DNA from: Alphaproteobacteria bacterium
GTDB lineage: Bacteria; Pseudomonadota; Alphaproteobacteria; Micropepsales; Micropepsaceae
NCBI GenBank assembly: GCA_016792565.1
Contig: JAEUMK010000083.1
Location: forward strand, 1 to 64,000
DNA: 64,000 nt
Direction of reading: 5' to 3'
The notes beneath the pieces are model-generated. The model made no database searches and was not told the DNA's origin. It was given only the letters and a program-made list of their open reading frames with translations. Every line of letters begins with the position of its first letter. The first letter of the stretch is position 1. Shown piece after piece: positions 50,288 through 61,639 of the stretch. The translations under genes and the position numbers were made by a program.

Positions 50288-50328
50288 GAACGGAGAAGAA
50301 CAAAAAAGAACACTTGCAGAACAGGAAC
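50288..50328. promoter_or_regulatory. SOS box region of recA (GTTC/GAAC array)
   Basis: GAAC at 50308-50311 and 50319-50322 are separated by seven bases (ACTTGCA). On the other strand this is GTTC-N7-GTTC, the alphaproteobacterial LexA site. Three further GAAC words at 50288, 50298 and 50325 extend it into a five-unit array upstream of recA. Confidence 0.75.
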
Positions 50329-50388
50329 AAACAGGGCACAGTCGATTCATTGCTCGCGGTCAAGCCGCATGAAATAAGGATCGCCCCG

Positions 50389-51468
<1,080 letters not shown>

Positions 51469-51523
51469 CATTCCCCGATCCGGGCGCCCCGCAGAGCGCC
51501 TCCCCGTTGCAGGAATGCCATGG

Positions 51524-51557
51524 CGGCCCCGGAGTTTCCGGGGCCGTCGTCTTTTTT
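51524..51557 (+). terminator. Rho-independent terminator after recA
   Basis: A 10-bp stem, CGGCCCCGGA (51524-51533), loop GTT and TCCGGGGCCG (51537-51546), is followed by TCGTC and six T. Confidence 0.88.
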
Positions 51558-51616
51558 GGCGTCTTCCCGGCGGCCGGCGCTTTGCGCTGCAGCATTCCAG
51601 CCCTTAGATAGGCGCC

Positions 51617-54277
51617 ATGACGATCAGCCTGACCGATATCCGCTCCGCTTTCCTCGGCCACTTCGCGCGCCAGGGCCACGAAGTCGTCCCGTCGGCGCCG
51701 CTGGTGCCGCGCAACGATCCGACCCTGATGTTCGTGAACGCGGGCATGGTGCCCTTCAAGAACGTGTTCACGGGAGCCGAAACACGGGCCAATCCCCGCG
51801 CCGCCTCATCGCAGAAGTGCGTCCGCGCCGGGGGCAAGCACAACGATCTTGACAATGTCGGCTATACCGCCCGGCACCACACCTTCTTCGAGATGCTGGG
51901 CAATTTCTCGTTCGGCGACTACTTCAAGGAGCAGGCGATCCACTTCGCCTGGGACCTGGTGTCTCGCGAGTTTGCGCTGCCGAAGGACCGCCTGCTCGTG
52001 ACGGTCTATTCCCAGGACGAGGATGCGGCGCTTCTCTGGAAGAAGATCGCCGGATTCGGCGACGATCGGATCATCCGCATTCCGACCAGCGACAATTTCT
52101 GGTCGATGGGCGACACCGGCCCCTGCGGCCCCTGCTCGGAAATCTTCTACGACTACGGAGACAGCGTCGCCGGCGGCCCGCCGGGCAGCGCTGACCAGGA
52201 TGGCGACCGGTTCGTCGAGTTCTGGAACCTCGTCTTCATGCAGTACGAGCAATTGCCCGGCGGCGAGCGCGTCCCCCTGCCCAAGCCGTCGATCGACACC
52301 GGCATGGGGCTGGAGCGGATCGCCTCCGTGCTCCAGGGCAAGACGTCGAACTATGACACGGACCTCTTCCGCGCGCTGATCGAAGCATCCGCCTCGCTGA
52401 CTGGGGTTGCGGCCGACGGCGCCCAGGCGGCCAGCCACCGGGTGATTTCCGACCATCTGCGCGCGGCGTCGTTCCTGATCGCCGATGGGGTCATGCCCTC
52501 GAACGAGGGGCGGGGCTACGTCCTGCGCCGGATCATGCGGCGCGCCATGCGGCATGCGCATCTGCTTGGCGCCCGGGACCCGCTGATGCACCGTCTGGTT
52601 CCGGCGCTGGTCGCCCAGATGGGCGCCGCCTACGGCGAACTCGTCCGCGCCGAAGGCCTGATCTCCGAGACGCTGCGGCTTGAGGAGATCCGCTTTCGGC
52701 AGACGCTGGAGCGCGGCTTGCGCCTGTTGGACGACGCGATCGGCGAGATGCGCGGCATCGAACTGCCGGGCGACATCGCCTTTCGCCTCTACGACACGTT
52801 CGGATTTCCGCTCGACCTGACCCAGGACGCGCTGCGCGCCCGCAACCTGACGGTCGATCTCGCGGGTTTCGACGCCGCGATGGCGGCGCAGAAGGCGGCC
52901 GCCCGAGCGGCGTGGGCCGGATCGGGCGAAGCGGCGACCGAGGCCGTCTGGTTCGCGATCCGCGACCGCGAGGGCGCAACGGAGTTCCTTGGCTACGATG
53001 CCGACGCGGCGCAGGGCCGTATCGTCGCGCTGGTCAAGGACGGCGCCGAGACGGACAGCCTGTCGGCCGGCGAGGAGGGAGCGGTTCTCGTCAACCAGAC
53101 GCCGTTCTACGGCGAAAGCGGCGGCCAGTCCGGCGACACCGGAACGATCACCGTGGGCGGCGCCCGGTTTGTCGTCTCCGATACCCAGAAAAGGCTGGGC
53201 GCCCTGCATGTCCATCTCGGACGCGTCGAGACCGGGGCATTGCGGACCGGCGACGAGGCGACGCTGGCGATCGATGCGGATCGCCGCCGCACGACAAGGG
53301 CCAATCACTCCGCGACGCACCTGCTGCACGAGGCGCTGCGCCGGACGCTGGGCGGCCATGTTTCGCAGAAGGGATCGCTCGTCGCGCACGACCGTCTGCG
53401 GTTCGACTTCAGCCACAACAAGGCGATGGCGCCGTCCGAGATCGCCGCCGTCGAAGCCGAGGTCAATCGCGTCATTCGCGACAACCATGCCGTTTCGACG
53501 CGGCTGATGACTCCCGATGAGGCGATCGCGGCGGGCGCGCTCGCCCTTTTCGGCGAAAAATACGGCGACGAGGTGCGCGTATTGTCGATGCCGAGCGCCA
53601 ACGACAATGACGGCCGCATCTTCTCCGTCGAACTTTGCGGCGGCACGCATGTCGCGCGGCTCGGCGACATCGCACTCTTCAAGATCGTCTCGGAGAGTGC
53701 CGTATCGTCGGGGGTGCGACGCGTCGAGGCGCTGACCGGCGAGGCGGCGCGGTTGTGGCTCGAAGCCCAGGCCGGGATCGCCCGCGAGGCGGCCGCGGCG
53801 ATCAAGGCGGCGCCGGCCGAACTCATCGAGCGGGTTTCGGCGCTGGCAGACGAGCGCCGCCGCCTGGAGCGCGAACTCGCCGAGGTGAAGAAGAAGCTGG
53901 CGCTCGCCGGGCCGGCCGCCTCGGGCGGCGACGAGATCGAGACCATCGGCGCCGCGAAGGCGATCCTAAAAGTAGTCTCCGGCGTGCCGGCCAAGGACCT
54001 GAAGGGCCTCGCCGATGAGGCGAAGGCCAAGGTCGGCTCGGGCGTCGTTGCCTTCGTGACCGACGACGGCGGCAAGGCGTCGATCGTGGTCGGCGTGACC
54101 GCCGATCTGATCGGCACCTTCGATGCCGTTGCGCTGGTCAGGGCCGCCAACGAAAAGCTGGGCGGCAAGGGCGGCGGCGGCCGGCCCGACATGGCCCAGG
54201 CCGGCGGTCCCGATCCCGGCAAGGCGGACGAGGCGCTTCAGGCGATCCGGGGCGCGCTCCAGTCCGCCGCAGCCTGA
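51617..54277 (+). CDS. alaS: Alanyl-tRNA synthetase
   Basis: This encodes 886 residues, normal for AlaS. The N-terminal aminoacylation domain begins [25 protein letters not shown], with the class II motif region [23 protein letters not shown]. The editing domain has [11 protein letters not shown] around residue 564 and CGGTH around residue 674, which bind zinc. The C-terminal DHHA1-like domain ends after [16 protein letters not shown]. It charges tRNA-Ala. It has no unusual features. Confidence 0.97.
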   Translation: MTISLTDIRSAFLGHFARQGHEVVPSAPLVPRNDPTLMFVNAGMVPFKNVFTGAETRANPRAASSQKCVRAGGKHNDLDNVGYTARHHTFFEMLGNFSFGDYFKEQAIHFAWDLVSREFALPKDRLLVTVYSQDEDAALLWKKIAGFGDDRIIRIPTSDNFWSMGDTGPCGPCSEIFYDYGDSVAGGPPGSADQDGDRFVEFWNLVFMQYEQLPGGERVPLPKPSIDTGMGLERIASVLQGKTSNYDTDLFRALIEASASLTGVAADGAQAASHRVISDHLRAASFLIADGVMPSNEGRGYVLRRIMRRAMRHAHLLGARDPLMHRLVPALVAQMGAAYGELVRAEGLISETLRLEEIRFRQTLERGLRLLDDAIGEMRGIELPGDIAFRLYDTFGFPLDLTQDALRARNLTVDLAGFDAAMAAQKAAARAAWAGSGEAATEAVWFAIRDREGATEFLGYDADAAQGRIVALVKDGAETDSLSAGEEGAVLVNQTPFYGESGGQSGDTGTITVGGARFVVSDTQKRLGALHVHLGRVETGALRTGDEATLAIDADRRRTTRANHSATHLLHEALRRTLGGHVSQKGSLVAHDRLRFDFSHNKAMAPSEIAAVEAEVNRVIRDNHAVSTRLMTPDEAIAAGALALFGEKYGDEVRVLSMPSANDNDGRIFSVELCGGTHVARLGDIALFKIVSESAVSSGVRRVEALTGEAARLWLEAQAGIAREAAAAIKAAPAELIERVSALADERRRLERELAEVKKKLALAGPAASGGDEIETIGAAKAILKVVSGVPAKDLKGLADEAKAKVGSGVVAFVTDDGGKASIVVGVTADLIGTFDAVALVRAANEKLGGKGGGGRPDMAQAGGPDPGKADEALQAIRGALQSAAA

Positions 54278-54287
54278 GCGGGGGTAC

Positions 54288-56012
54288 ATGGCAGGCGCAG
54301 AGGCGGTCGCCCAGTTCAAGGACGCGATGGTCTTTCTTGCCGCGGCCGGGATCGGCGTGCCGCTGCTCCAGCGCCTGAAGGTCAATCCGATCCTCGGCTT
54401 CATGCTGGCGGGGATGGCGTTCGGCCCTTACGGCCTCGGCCAGTTCGCGGCGCAGTATCCCTGGCTCGGCTGGGTGACGATCAACGACGCGGCGAGCTTC
54501 GAGGGATTGGGCGAAGTCGGCGTCATCTTCCTGCTCTTCACCATCGGCCTCGACGTTTCCTTCGCACGGCTGTGGACGCTGCGCCGCCTCGTCTTCGGCC
54601 TCGGCTCGGCGCAGGTCGCGGCGAGCGCGATCGTCCTCGGCGGTGCGCTGACGGCCGCCGGCCTGACCTTCTGGCCGGCCATCGTGGCCGGTCTCGGGCT
54701 TGCACTCTCTTCGACGGCGATCGTGGTCCAGTTGCTGGTGAGCCGGCACCGCTTCGCGACGCCCGAGGGACAGACGACCTTTGCGGTTCTCCTCCTACAG
54801 GATCTGACCGTCGTGCCGATCCTCTTTCTGGTCGGCGCCCTCAGCGCGCCGCCCGGCGAGACAATGACCGAGCAGGTCCTGAACACCGTCCTTTATGGCG
54901 CGCTGGCCGTGGCGCTTCTTCTGCTGGCCGGCCGCTTCGTCGTTCCGCTGGCGATGCGGGCCGCCGCCCGGGTCGGCAACCACGAGGTCTTCATTGCCGT
55001 CGTCCTGCTGGTCGCGCTGGCGAGCGCTGGCGCTACCGGCGCGGCCGGCCTGCCGACCTCGCTGGGGGCGTTCGTCGCCGGCGCGATGCTGGCGGAAGGC
55101 GCCTTCAAGCATCAGGTCGAAGCGGATATCGAGCCGTTCAAAGGCCTGCTGCTGGGTCTGTTCTTCGTCTGGATCGGCATGTCGATCGACCTCGCCTTCG
55201 TGTGGTCGAATATCGGCGAAATCCTGATCGGGCTTGTCGCGCTCGTGGTCATCAAGGCAGTCGTCCTGCTCGGCCTTGGGGCCTTGTTCAGGGTGCCGTT
55301 GCCGGTTTCGCTCCAGGCCTCGTTCCTGCTTGCCCATGGCGGCGAGTTCGCGCTGATCCTGCTGACCGCTGCGGCCGGGGCACAGCTGTTGAACCATGAC
55401 GACGCGCAGACCCTGATTGCGGTCGTCGTGCTGTCGATGACACTCACCACGCCACTGGACGAGATCGGCCGCCGGCTGGGCGGCTTTGCGGAAGGTCGCC
55501 GCGCCGAGCGGCCCAGACTGCAGACGTCCGACAAGGACGGCGCGGTCATTATCGGCGGCTATGGCCGCGTCGGCCAGACGATCGCGCAGGTTCTCGATGC
55601 CGAAAGCGTGCCCTGGATGGCGCTTGATGCCGATCCGGCCCTGGTGGCCCGGGCGCGCTCGAACGGCACACCGGTCTTCTTCGGCGACGCGACGCGCAAG
55701 GAGGTGCTGCTGCGCGCCGGCGCGAACCGCGCACCGGCCTTCGTGGTGACGCTCGACAACGCCCAGCTCGCAGAACGCATGGTGCGCGCGATCCACGACG
55801 AATGGCCCGACACGCCGCTCATGGCGCGCGCCAAGGACTGGAAGCATGCCGACCATCTGCGCCGCCTGGGGGTCGATGACGTCATTCCGGAGGCGGTCGA
55901 AGGCAGTCTCCAGCTTGCCGCACATGTCCTCCAAGGCCTCGGCTTCGACGAGGAACTGGTCACCGCGCGCATCGCCGAGGAGCGCGAACGCTCGAAGATC
56001 AATCACGACTAG
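54288..56012 (+). CDS. CPA2-family monovalent cation:proton antiporter (KefB/C-like)
   Basis: This encodes 574 residues from ATG 54288. About 12 membrane helices (residues 10-395) carry family motifs such as NPILGFMLAGMAFGPYGLG and GLGLALSSTAIVVQLL. A cytoplasmic TrkA-N domain from about residue 418 has IIGGYGRVGQTIAQVL as its nucleotide-binding loop. It probably exports K+ or Na+ in exchange for H+ and may be gated by NAD(H) or glutathione adducts as in Kef systems. The glutathione site cannot be confirmed by eye. It starts 10 bp after alaS. Confidence 0.9.
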   Translation: MAGAEAVAQFKDAMVFLAAAGIGVPLLQRLKVNPILGFMLAGMAFGPYGLGQFAAQYPWLGWVTINDAASFEGLGEVGVIFLLFTIGLDVSFARLWTLRRLVFGLGSAQVAASAIVLGGALTAAGLTFWPAIVAGLGLALSSTAIVVQLLVSRHRFATPEGQTTFAVLLLQDLTVVPILFLVGALSAPPGETMTEQVLNTVLYGALAVALLLLAGRFVVPLAMRAAARVGNHEVFIAVVLLVALASAGATGAAGLPTSLGAFVAGAMLAEGAFKHQVEADIEPFKGLLLGLFFVWIGMSIDLAFVWSNIGEILIGLVALVVIKAVVLLGLGALFRVPLPVSLQASFLLAHGGEFALILLTAAAGAQLLNHDDAQTLIAVVVLSMTLTTPLDEIGRRLGGFAEGRRAERPRLQTSDKDGAVIIGGYGRVGQTIAQVLDAESVPWMALDADPALVARARSNGTPVFFGDATRKEVLLRAGANRAPAFVVTLDNAQLAERMVRAIHDEWPDTPLMARAKDWKHADHLRRLGVDDVIPEAVEGSLQLAAHVLQGLGFDEELVTARIAEERERSKINHD

Positions 56013-56032
56013 GGCGCGCCGGCACCGAACCG

Positions 56033-56062
56033 AAAAGGCCCGCCGGAGAGGCGGGCCGTCTC
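56033..56062. terminator. Bidirectional terminator between the antiporter and icd
   Basis: The stem GGCCCGCC (56037-56044), loop GGAGA and GGCGGGCC (56050-56057) are flanked by AAAA on the left and GTCTCT on the right. It serves two convergent genes. Confidence 0.7.
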
Positions 56063-56082
56063 TGTGGCGCGGCGGCGCGACG

Positions 56083-57294
56083 TCAGGCCAGAGCGGCGGC
56101 GAGGTTGTCGGCGACCTTGTCGAGGAAGCCCTCGGTCGTCAGCCACTTCTGATCGGGCCCGACGAGGACCGCGAGGTCCTTGGTCATGAAGCCGGATTCG
56201 ACGGTATCGACGCAGACCTTCTCCAGCGCTTCGGCGAAGTTGTCGAGCGCTTCGTTGGCGTCCAGCTTGGCGCGGTGCTTGAGGCCGCGCGTCCAGGCGA
56301 AGATCGAGGCGATCGAATTGGTCGAGGTCTTCTCGCCCTTCTGGTGGGCGCGGTAGTGGCGCGTCACGGTGCCGTGCGCGGCTTCGGCAAGCACCGTCTT
56401 GCCATCGGGCGTCAGCAGCACCGAGGTCATCAGGCCAAGCGAGCCGAAGCCCTGGGCCACGATGTCGGACTGGACGTCGCCGTCGTAGTTCTTGCAGGCC
56501 CAGACATAGCCGCCCGACCATTTCAGCGCCGCCGCCACCATGTCGTCGATCAGGCGGTGCTCGTAGGTCAGCTTGCGCTTGTCGAACTCGGCCTTGAACT
56601 CGGCGTCGAAGACCTCCTGGAAGATGTCCTTGAAGCGCCCGTCATAGGCCTTGAGGATCGTGTTCTTGGTCGACAGATAGACCGGGTAGTCGCGGCTGAG
56701 GCCGTAGTTGAACGAGGCGCGCGCGAAGTCTCGGATCGAATCGTCGAGGTTGTACATCGCCAGGGCGACGCCCGGGCCCTTGAAGTCGTAGACCTCGTGC
56801 TCGATCGTCTTGCCGTCGGCGCCCTTGAACGTGATGGTCAGTTTGCCGGGGCCGGGCACCTTGAAGTCGGTGGCGCGATACTGGTCGCCGAAGGCATGGC
56901 GGCCGACGACGATCGGCTGCGTCCAGCCGGGCACGAGGCGCGGCACGTTCGAGCAGATGATCGGCTCGCGGAAGATGACGCCGCCCAGGATGTTGCGGAT
57001 CGTGCCGTTGGGCGACTTCCACATCTTCTTCAGCTTGAACTCGGCGACGCGTGCCTCGTCCGGCGTGATGGTGGCGCATTTGACCCCGACGCCGTGCTTC
57101 GCGATCGCCTCGGCCGCATCGACCGTCACCCGATCCTCGGTCGCGTCGCGGTTCTCGACGCTGAGGTCGTAGACCTCGATCGGCACGTCGAGGAAGGGAA
57201 GGATCAGCTTCTCCTTGATGAGCGCCCAGATGATGCGGGTCATCTCGTCGCCGTCCAGGTCGACGACGGGGTTGGCGACTTTGATCTTGGCCAT
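56083..57294 (-). CDS. icd: NADP-dependent isocitrate dehydrogenase, dimeric eukaryotic type
   Basis: This encodes 403 residues from ATG 57294 ([23 protein letters not shown]); an upstream ATG adds ten residues that are not conserved in type. It has the isocitrate- and metal-binding blocks of the homodimeric NADP enzymes: [14 protein letters not shown]-like segment (here [26 protein letters not shown]), GGVIFREPI, and [24 protein letters not shown]. It oxidises isocitrate to 2-oxoglutarate in the citric acid cycle. Confidence 0.97.
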   Translation of the reverse strand: MAKIKVANPVVDLDGDEMTRIIWALIKEKLILPFLDVPIEVYDLSVENRDATEDRVTVDAAEAIAKHGVGVKCATITPDEARVAEFKLKKMWKSPNGTIRNILGGVIFREPIICSNVPRLVPGWTQPIVVGRHAFGDQYRATDFKVPGPGKLTITFKGADGKTIEHEVYDFKGPGVALAMYNLDDSIRDFARASFNYGLSRDYPVYLSTKNTILKAYDGRFKDIFQEVFDAEFKAEFDKRKLTYEHRLIDDMVAAALKWSGGYVWACKNYDGDVQSDIVAQGFGSLGLMTSVLLTPDGKTVLAEAAHGTVTRHYRAHQKGEKTSTNSIASIFAWTRGLKHRAKLDANEALDNFAEALEKVCVDTVESGFMTKDLAVLVGPDQKWLTTEGFLDKVADNLAAALA

Positions 57295-57386
57295 GGGGAT
57301 CCTTTCAGGCGGGCGGGCGAGCAATCGGTTTGCCGGAATGCGGGGCAGGGTATAACAGCGCGCCGCCGCGTGCGTGAAGGACTGAA

Positions 57387-58232
57387 ATGAACCCTCTTCC
57401 CCCCGAGATTCCGGCCCCTGCCGTCATCCTGGCCGACCCGCAGCTGGGCGAGAATATCGGCGCGGTGGCGCGGGCCATGGCGAATTTCGGGCTCGGCGAC
57501 CTGCGCCTGGTCCGGCCGCGGGATGGCTGGCCGAACGCCCGGGCCTATGCGGTCTCGTCCGGGGCGACGTGGATCCTCGACGGCGTGCGGGTCTTCGACA
57601 CGGTGGCCGAGGCGCTTGCCGGGCTGACGCTGGTCGTCGCCACGACGGCGCGCGACCGGGAGATGGCCAAGGAGGTGCTGACGCCGCCCGAAGCCGCAAG
57701 ACGCCTGCGCCTGCGCGCCGGGACAGGGGCGCCGACCGGGCTGCTGTTCGGCTCGGAGCGGGCAGGTCTCGTCAACGAGGATGTCGTGCTCGCCGACGCC
57801 GTGCTGACCGTGCCGACCGATTCCCGCTTCTCGTCCATGAACATCGCCCAGGCGGCGCTGCTGGTGTTCTACGAGTGGTTCAGGCACGCCGACGAAACGC
57901 CGCCCGCCAGCCTCGACCTCGGGCGCTTCGATCTGGCGACAAAGGACGAGCTGATCGGCTTTTTCGAGCAGATCGAGCACGAGCTGGACGAGGCGGGGTT
58001 CCTGTTTCCGCCGTCCAAGCGCCCGGCGATGGTACGCAACATGCGCAATATCTGGCAGCGGGCGCAGCTGTCGCAGCAGGACGTGCGGACCATGCGCGGG
58101 ATCGTCACCGCGCTGGTCCATCGCCCGCACGCCAGGCGCAATGCCGAGCGGGCGGCGGCCAGGGCCGCCGCGCTGGGACCGGAGGACGAGGGCATGACGG
58201 AACGGCCGTCAGGGACAGGGGACGGGACATGA
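57387..58232 (+). CDS. trmJ: TrmJ-like tRNA/rRNA methyltransferase (SPOUT)
   Basis: This encodes 281 residues. The SPOUT fold shows [23 protein letters not shown] near the start, [15 protein letters not shown] and [22 protein letters not shown], which form the knotted SAM site. The C-terminal helical extension ends in a polar tail. TrmJ 2'-O-methylates position 32 of tRNAs; the exact target here is inferred from similarity. Its stop overlaps the start of the carbonic-anhydrase-like gene (ATGA). Confidence 0.88.
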   Translation: MNPLPPEIPAPAVILADPQLGENIGAVARAMANFGLGDLRLVRPRDGWPNARAYAVSSGATWILDGVRVFDTVAEALAGLTLVVATTARDREMAKEVLTPPEAARRLRLRAGTGAPTGLLFGSERAGLVNEDVVLADAVLTVPTDSRFSSMNIAQAALLVFYEWFRHADETPPASLDLGRFDLATKDELIGFFEQIEHELDEAGFLFPPSKRPAMVRNMRNIWQRAQLSQQDVRTMRGIVTALVHRPHARRNAERAAARAAALGPEDEGMTERPSGTGDGT

Positions 58233-58816
58233 GCGGGCCGACGCTTGGGCCGGACGTCAGGCTGAACGCGCCGGCCTTCATCCATCCCTCGGCCGCGCTC
58301 TACGGCGACGTGACGATAGAGGCCGGGGCCAGCATCTGGCCGAACGTCGTCATGCGCGCCGAGATGTACCGGATCGTGATCGGCCCCAACACCAACGTTC
58401 AGGACTTCGCGATGGTGCATGTCGGCGACGGCGCCGACACGATCGTCGGCGCGAACTGCTCCATCACCCACCATGTGACGCTGCATGGTTGCACGATCGG
58501 CGACAATTGCCTCATCGGCATCGGGGCGACGATCATGGACGGCTGCACGATCGGCGAGAATTCGATCGTCGCGGGCGGCGCGTTCCTAAAGGAGCGCACG
58601 ATCGTGCCACCCAACTCGATCGTGATGGGCGCTCCGGCCAAGGTCACGCGGACCCGCAACAACGCCCTCGCCAACGCCTTCAACGCCTTCATGTACCGCA
58701 GGAACGGCGAGGCCTATGCGCGCGGCGACTACCGCTATTGGTCCTCGGAGGCCTTCCGGGCCGAAGCCGAGATCGAGAAACGGCGCCTGGCGGCGCTGTT
58801 CGGCGCGGGAGCTTAG
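58229..58816 (+). CDS. Gamma-carbonic-anhydrase-like hexapeptide protein
   Basis: This encodes 195 residues. A left-handed beta-helix is built from hexapeptide repeats (SIWPNVVMRAEMYRIVIGPNTNVQDFAMVHVG). Zinc-ligand histidines appear in MVHVGDG and SITHHVTLHG, matching the gamma-class carbonic anhydrase/PaaY group. The C-terminal helix caps the trimer. Many members have weak or no carbonic anhydrase activity, so the enzyme function is uncertain. It is the second gene of the trmJ operon. Confidence 0.85.
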   Translation: MSGPTLGPDVRLNAPAFIHPSAALYGDVTIEAGASIWPNVVMRAEMYRIVIGPNTNVQDFAMVHVGDGADTIVGANCSITHHVTLHGCTIGDNCLIGIGATIMDGCTIGENSIVAGGAFLKERTIVPPNSIVMGAPAKVTRTRNNALANAFNAFMYRRNGEAYARGDYRYWSSEAFRAEAEIEKRRLAALFGAGA

Positions 58817-58841
58817 TCCCGCGCCTCCGGCCGGTCCGGCC

Positions 58842-59369
58842 CTAGAGCGGGCGGACCGAGCTGACGGTCGCCTTGAAGATGTCCTTCACCTTGTCGAAAT
58901 TCTCGACCGGCGAGTAGCAGCCCGCATTCACCAGGCGGCCGGGAAGGACGAAGACGCCCATCACGGCCTTGACGTCGATGGGCGCAAAAGCGCCGGCCTT
59001 CATGGTCAGCGTGGCCAGCTGAAGATACTTGCCGTCGATCGGCAGGGACTCGGCCTGGTCGACGACGACCAGAGCGGCGTCGACACCCAGGATGTTGGCC
59101 CAGCCCGCGGTATCCATCGGGGCCGACATTTCGGCATTGATGACATCCTGGGTCATGCCGACCAGGCCCGGCATGTCCGGCGACTGGGCATTGCAGACGA
59201 CCAGGCCGAGTTCCGGCGGCGACTGGACGGCGTGAATGCCCTGATCCTGCGGCGGCATGGCGGTCCAGCCTTCAGGGAAGTCGATGGTGAACCGGCCGGC
59301 CGGGTCCTGGAAGGCCATGAGGCCCAGAGCGAAGGCGGAGACGGCAGCGAGGCGTGCAAAGGACGGCAT
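58842..59369 (-). CDS. Hypothetical exported protein
   Basis: This encodes 175 residues from ATG 59369; the in-frame upstream start at 59552 lies across the rpsD promoter. The signal peptide MPSFARLAAVSAFALGLMAF is followed by a compact domain with GRFTIDFPEGWTAMPPQD, a pattern seen in small periplasmic proteins with a PsbP/Mog1-like fold. Two cysteines (VVCNAQ and NAGCYS) may pair. Function unknown. It is convergent with the carbonic-anhydrase-like gene and divergent from rpsD. Confidence 0.6.
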   Translation of the reverse strand: MPSFARLAAVSAFALGLMAFQDPAGRFTIDFPEGWTAMPPQDQGIHAVQSPPELGLVVCNAQSPDMPGLVGMTQDVINAEMSAPMDTAGWANILGVDAALVVVDQAESLPIDGKYLQLATLTMKAGAFAPIDVKAVMGVFVLPGRLVNAGCYSPVENFDKVKDIFKATVSSVRPL

Positions 59370-59451
59370 TGAAGTGATTCCGAGCGGTTGACGCCGCAAC
59401 CTAGCGCAACTCGGCAGCTGGCGGTGCCGCGTCGTTTCGCCGCTTCCAACC

Positions 59452-59479
59452 TTGACTTGGGGCTGACGATCCGTATGGT
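59452..59479 (+). promoter_or_regulatory. Sigma-70 promoter of rpsD
   Basis: TTGACT (59452-59457) and TATGGT (59474-59479) are 16 bp apart, giving a leader of roughly 125 nt before rpsD. Confidence 0.6.
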
Positions 59480-59610
59480 CCGCCGCCTTCGCCGGGGTCA
59501 GGCCCGGCCGAGGAACACCCGCGACGGTCAAGGATCGTCTGTCGGCCCCCACAAGGGGCAGAGGAGGGGCGTTTTCCGAACCTGACGACGATTGTTATTG
59601 GGAAACCGCA

Positions 59611-60228
59611 ATGAGCAAGCGCCTTGAGGCGAAACACAAGATTTCGCGACGCATCGGCCAGAACCTGTGGGGCACGTCGAAGAGCCCCACCAACAAGCGC
59701 GAATCCGGCCCCGGCCAGCACGGTGCGCGCCGCAAGAACAAGATCTCGGACTTCGGCGTCCAGCTGCGCGCCAAGCAGACCCTGAAGGGCTATTACGGCA
59801 ACATCACCGAGCGCCAGTTCCGCAAGATCTTCGCCGAGGCGAACCGCCTGCGCGGCGACACCGGCGAGAACATGATCGGCCTGCTGGAGCGCCGCCTCGA
59901 CGCCGCGGTCTATCGCGCCAAGCTGGCGCCGACGCCGTTCGCGGCGCGCCAGATCGTCAGCCACGGCCATGTGAAGGTGAACGGCAAGCGCCTCAACGTC
60001 TCCTCGGCGCTGCTGAAGCCCGGCGACGTGATCGAGCTGTCGGAGAAGGCCCGCAACATGGCGGTCGTCCTCGCCGCGGCCCAGTCGCCCGAGCGCGACG
60101 TGCCGGACTATTTCGAGGTCGATCACCACAAGGGAATCGCCAAGCTGGTGCGCACGCCCAAGCTGGCCGAGGTGCCCTATCCGGTGCAGATGAACCCGAA
60201 CCTGATCATCGAGTTCTACTCGCGCTGA
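59611..60228 (+). CDS. rpsD: 30S ribosomal protein S4
   Basis: This encodes 205 residues, starting [21 protein letters not shown]. The S4 RNA-binding domain is around residues 93-155 ([42 protein letters not shown]). The tail [16 protein letters not shown] is characteristic. S4 nucleates assembly of the 30S subunit. It is a lone gene with its own promoter and terminator, outside the alpha operon, as is usual in alphaproteobacteria. The zinc-type cysteines of some S4 proteins are absent. Confidence 0.97.
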   Translation: MSKRLEAKHKISRRIGQNLWGTSKSPTNKRESGPGQHGARRKNKISDFGVQLRAKQTLKGYYGNITERQFRKIFAEANRLRGDTGENMIGLLERRLDAAVYRAKLAPTPFAARQIVSHGHVKVNGKRLNVSSALLKPGDVIELSEKARNMAVVLAAAQSPERDVPDYFEVDHHKGIAKLVRTPKLAEVPYPVQMNPNLIIEFYSR

Positions 60229-60254
60229 TCCCGGCGACAGCCGCGCATACAAAG

Positions 60255-60288
60255 ACGCCCGCGCCGATGGCGCGGGCGTTTTCGTTTC
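60255..60288. terminator. Terminator after rpsD
   Basis: An 11-bp perfect stem, ACGCCCGCGCC (60255-60265), loop GAT and GGCGCGGGCGT (60269-60279), is followed by TTTCGTTT. It lies 16 bp before the end of the convergent DUF3828-like gene. Confidence 0.88.
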
Positions 60289-60303
60289 CGCGTGGGGCCC
60301 GCG

Positions 60304-60801
60304 TCAAGGTGCGGCGGCGGTTCCCGAGGCGATCATCTGGCGCAGGCTGACGCCGTCGGCGGCGATGTCCTCGATCTGCCAGACGTCCGGCGCCGAGAGC
60401 GACAGCGTCAGGACGACCTTGCGCGGCTGGCCGGCGATCTGGAAGTCGGCCTCCACCGTCGCCGAGGCCGCGGTCTGGGCGGTGGTCTTGGTGGCGACCT
60501 CCTTGGTGTCCCAGTCCTGGGCCATCATGAAGACGTCGGCATCGACGATCGGCTCGGGCGAGTTGAAGGTGCTCTTGTAGAGCGCGAGCAGGTCGGCCGA
60601 GAAGTAGTTGAGGATCAGCGAGTCCGTCTGGGCGCGGCCGAACTCGGGGCTGACGGATTCCGATTCCAGCTTGGTCTGATAGAGGCTCAGCACGAAGATG
60701 TCGGGGGCCGGCGGGTTCGGGGGCGGCAGGACGTCGGCGGCGGCGCGCCCCGACAGCGCAAGGCCGAGCGACAGCGCACAGGCCCAGACAATCATCTTCA
60801 T
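60304..60801 (-). CDS. Exported DUF3828-like protein
   Basis: This encodes 165 residues from ATG 60801, giving the signal peptide MKMIVWACALSLGLALSG cut near GRAAADV. The mature part has LILNYFSADLLALYKS, MMAQDWD and a C-terminal WQIEDIAADGVSLRQMI, resembling DUF3828 periplasmic proteins. No enzymatic residues can be assigned. Its role is unknown. It lies downstream of grxD on the same strand with an 85-bp gap. Confidence 0.65.
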   Translation of the reverse strand: MKMIVWACALSLGLALSGRAAADVLPPPNPPAPDIFVLSLYQTKLESESVSPEFGRAQTDSLILNYFSADLLALYKSTFNSPEPIVDADVFMMAQDWDTKEVATKTTAQTAASATVEADFQIAGQPRKVVLTLSLSAPDVWQIEDIAADGVSLRQMIASGTAAAP

Positions 60802-60886
60802 CGGCAGTCTCCCAGAACGAACACGGCCGCGCCGAAGGCGCGGCCGCAGCACATTAGCCCAATCCGGGACGGCGGCGATTGCGGCG

Positions 60887-61225
60887 TTACGCCGCCTGCT
60901 CCAGCTTCACGCCCTTCTCGTCCAGGAAGGCGCGCAGCTCGCCCGTCTCGAACATCTCCCGCACGATGTCGCAGCCGCCGACGAACTCGCCCTTCACATA
61001 GAGCTGGGGGATCGTCGGCCAGTTGGTGAACTCCTTGATGCCGTTGCGGATTTCGGGGTCCGCCAGCACGTTCACGTCGGCGAAGTCGACGCCGATATGG
61101 CCGAGGATCTTGGCAACGGTCGCCGAGAAGCCGCATTGCGGGAAGGACTGGGTGCCCTTCATGAACAGCACCACGTCGCTCGAATCGACCAGCGACTGGA
61201 TGCGCTCGAAAACCGGATTGCTCAT
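60887..61225 (-). CDS. grxD: Monothiol glutaredoxin, Grx4 family
   Basis: This encodes 112 residues. The monothiol active site CGFS starts at C31 in [10 protein letters not shown], followed by [20 protein letters not shown] for glutathione binding. Grx4-type proteins carry a shared [2Fe-2S] cluster and work with BolA in iron-sulfur trafficking. The bolA gene lies 94 bp upstream on the same strand, the usual alphaproteobacterial purL-bolA-grxD neighbourhood. Confidence 0.95.
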   Translation of the reverse strand: MSNPVFERIQSLVDSSDVVLFMKGTQSFPQCGFSATVAKILGHIGVDFADVNVLADPEIRNGIKEFTNWPTIPQLYVKGEFVGGCDIVREMFETGELRAFLDEKGVKLEQAA

Positions 61226-61319
61226 GGGCCGCGCCCTTCCTCGAAACGAAGTTGCGCCGGCGTGGGCGCGATTGGCAGAGAGTTAGGGTGGGTGGCCGGG
61301 CCGGTCAAGGCGCGGCCGG

Positions 61320-61553
61320 TCATTTGGGAACGGCGGTGGTGAGGGCGAGGGCGTGCAGTTCGCCGCCCATCCGCCCGCCCAGCGCCTCGAACACCATCTT
61401 GTGCTGGGCGACCCGCGTCTTGCCCGCGAAGGCGGGCGAGACGACGTGGGCGGCGTAGTGGTCGCCGTCGCCTGCCAGGTCGGTGATCGTGACCTCGGCG
61501 TCCGGCAATGCGGTCCTGATGAGGCGTTCGATATCGGCGGCGTTCATGGGCAT
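61320..61553 (-). CDS. bolA: BolA-family protein
   Basis: This encodes 77 residues (a second in-frame ATG at 61547 would remove two). The BolA/IbaG fold is evident in DGDHYAAHVVSPAFAGKTRVAQHKMVFEALGGRMGGELHALAL, with the conserved VxQH segment. It partners with monothiol glutaredoxin encoded next to it. The start at 61553 or 61547 cannot be separated by sequence alone. Confidence 0.93.
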   Translation of the reverse strand: MPMNAADIERLIRTALPDAEVTITDLAGDGDHYAAHVVSPAFAGKTRVAQHKMVFEALGGRMGGELHALALTTAVPK

Positions 61554-61639
61554 GGCGGAACCGTGATCCTGGAGGCCGTCCCAATATAGGGACGGCCAGC
61601 CCGCGGTTCCATATCCGCCCCGGCCGCGCCGGGCCGCGT

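Noticed and set aside
50248-50388. A longer RecA beginning at ATG 50248
   Set aside because: It would translate the GAAC-array operator and give an atypical Lys/Asn-rich N-terminus. ATG 50389 has a good ribosome site and the family-typical start.
59480-59610. A riboswitch or S4-binding fold in the rpsD leader
   Set aside because: Only a weak 4-bp CCCC/GGGG stem was found by eye. No known leader fold could be recognised, so no element is claimed.
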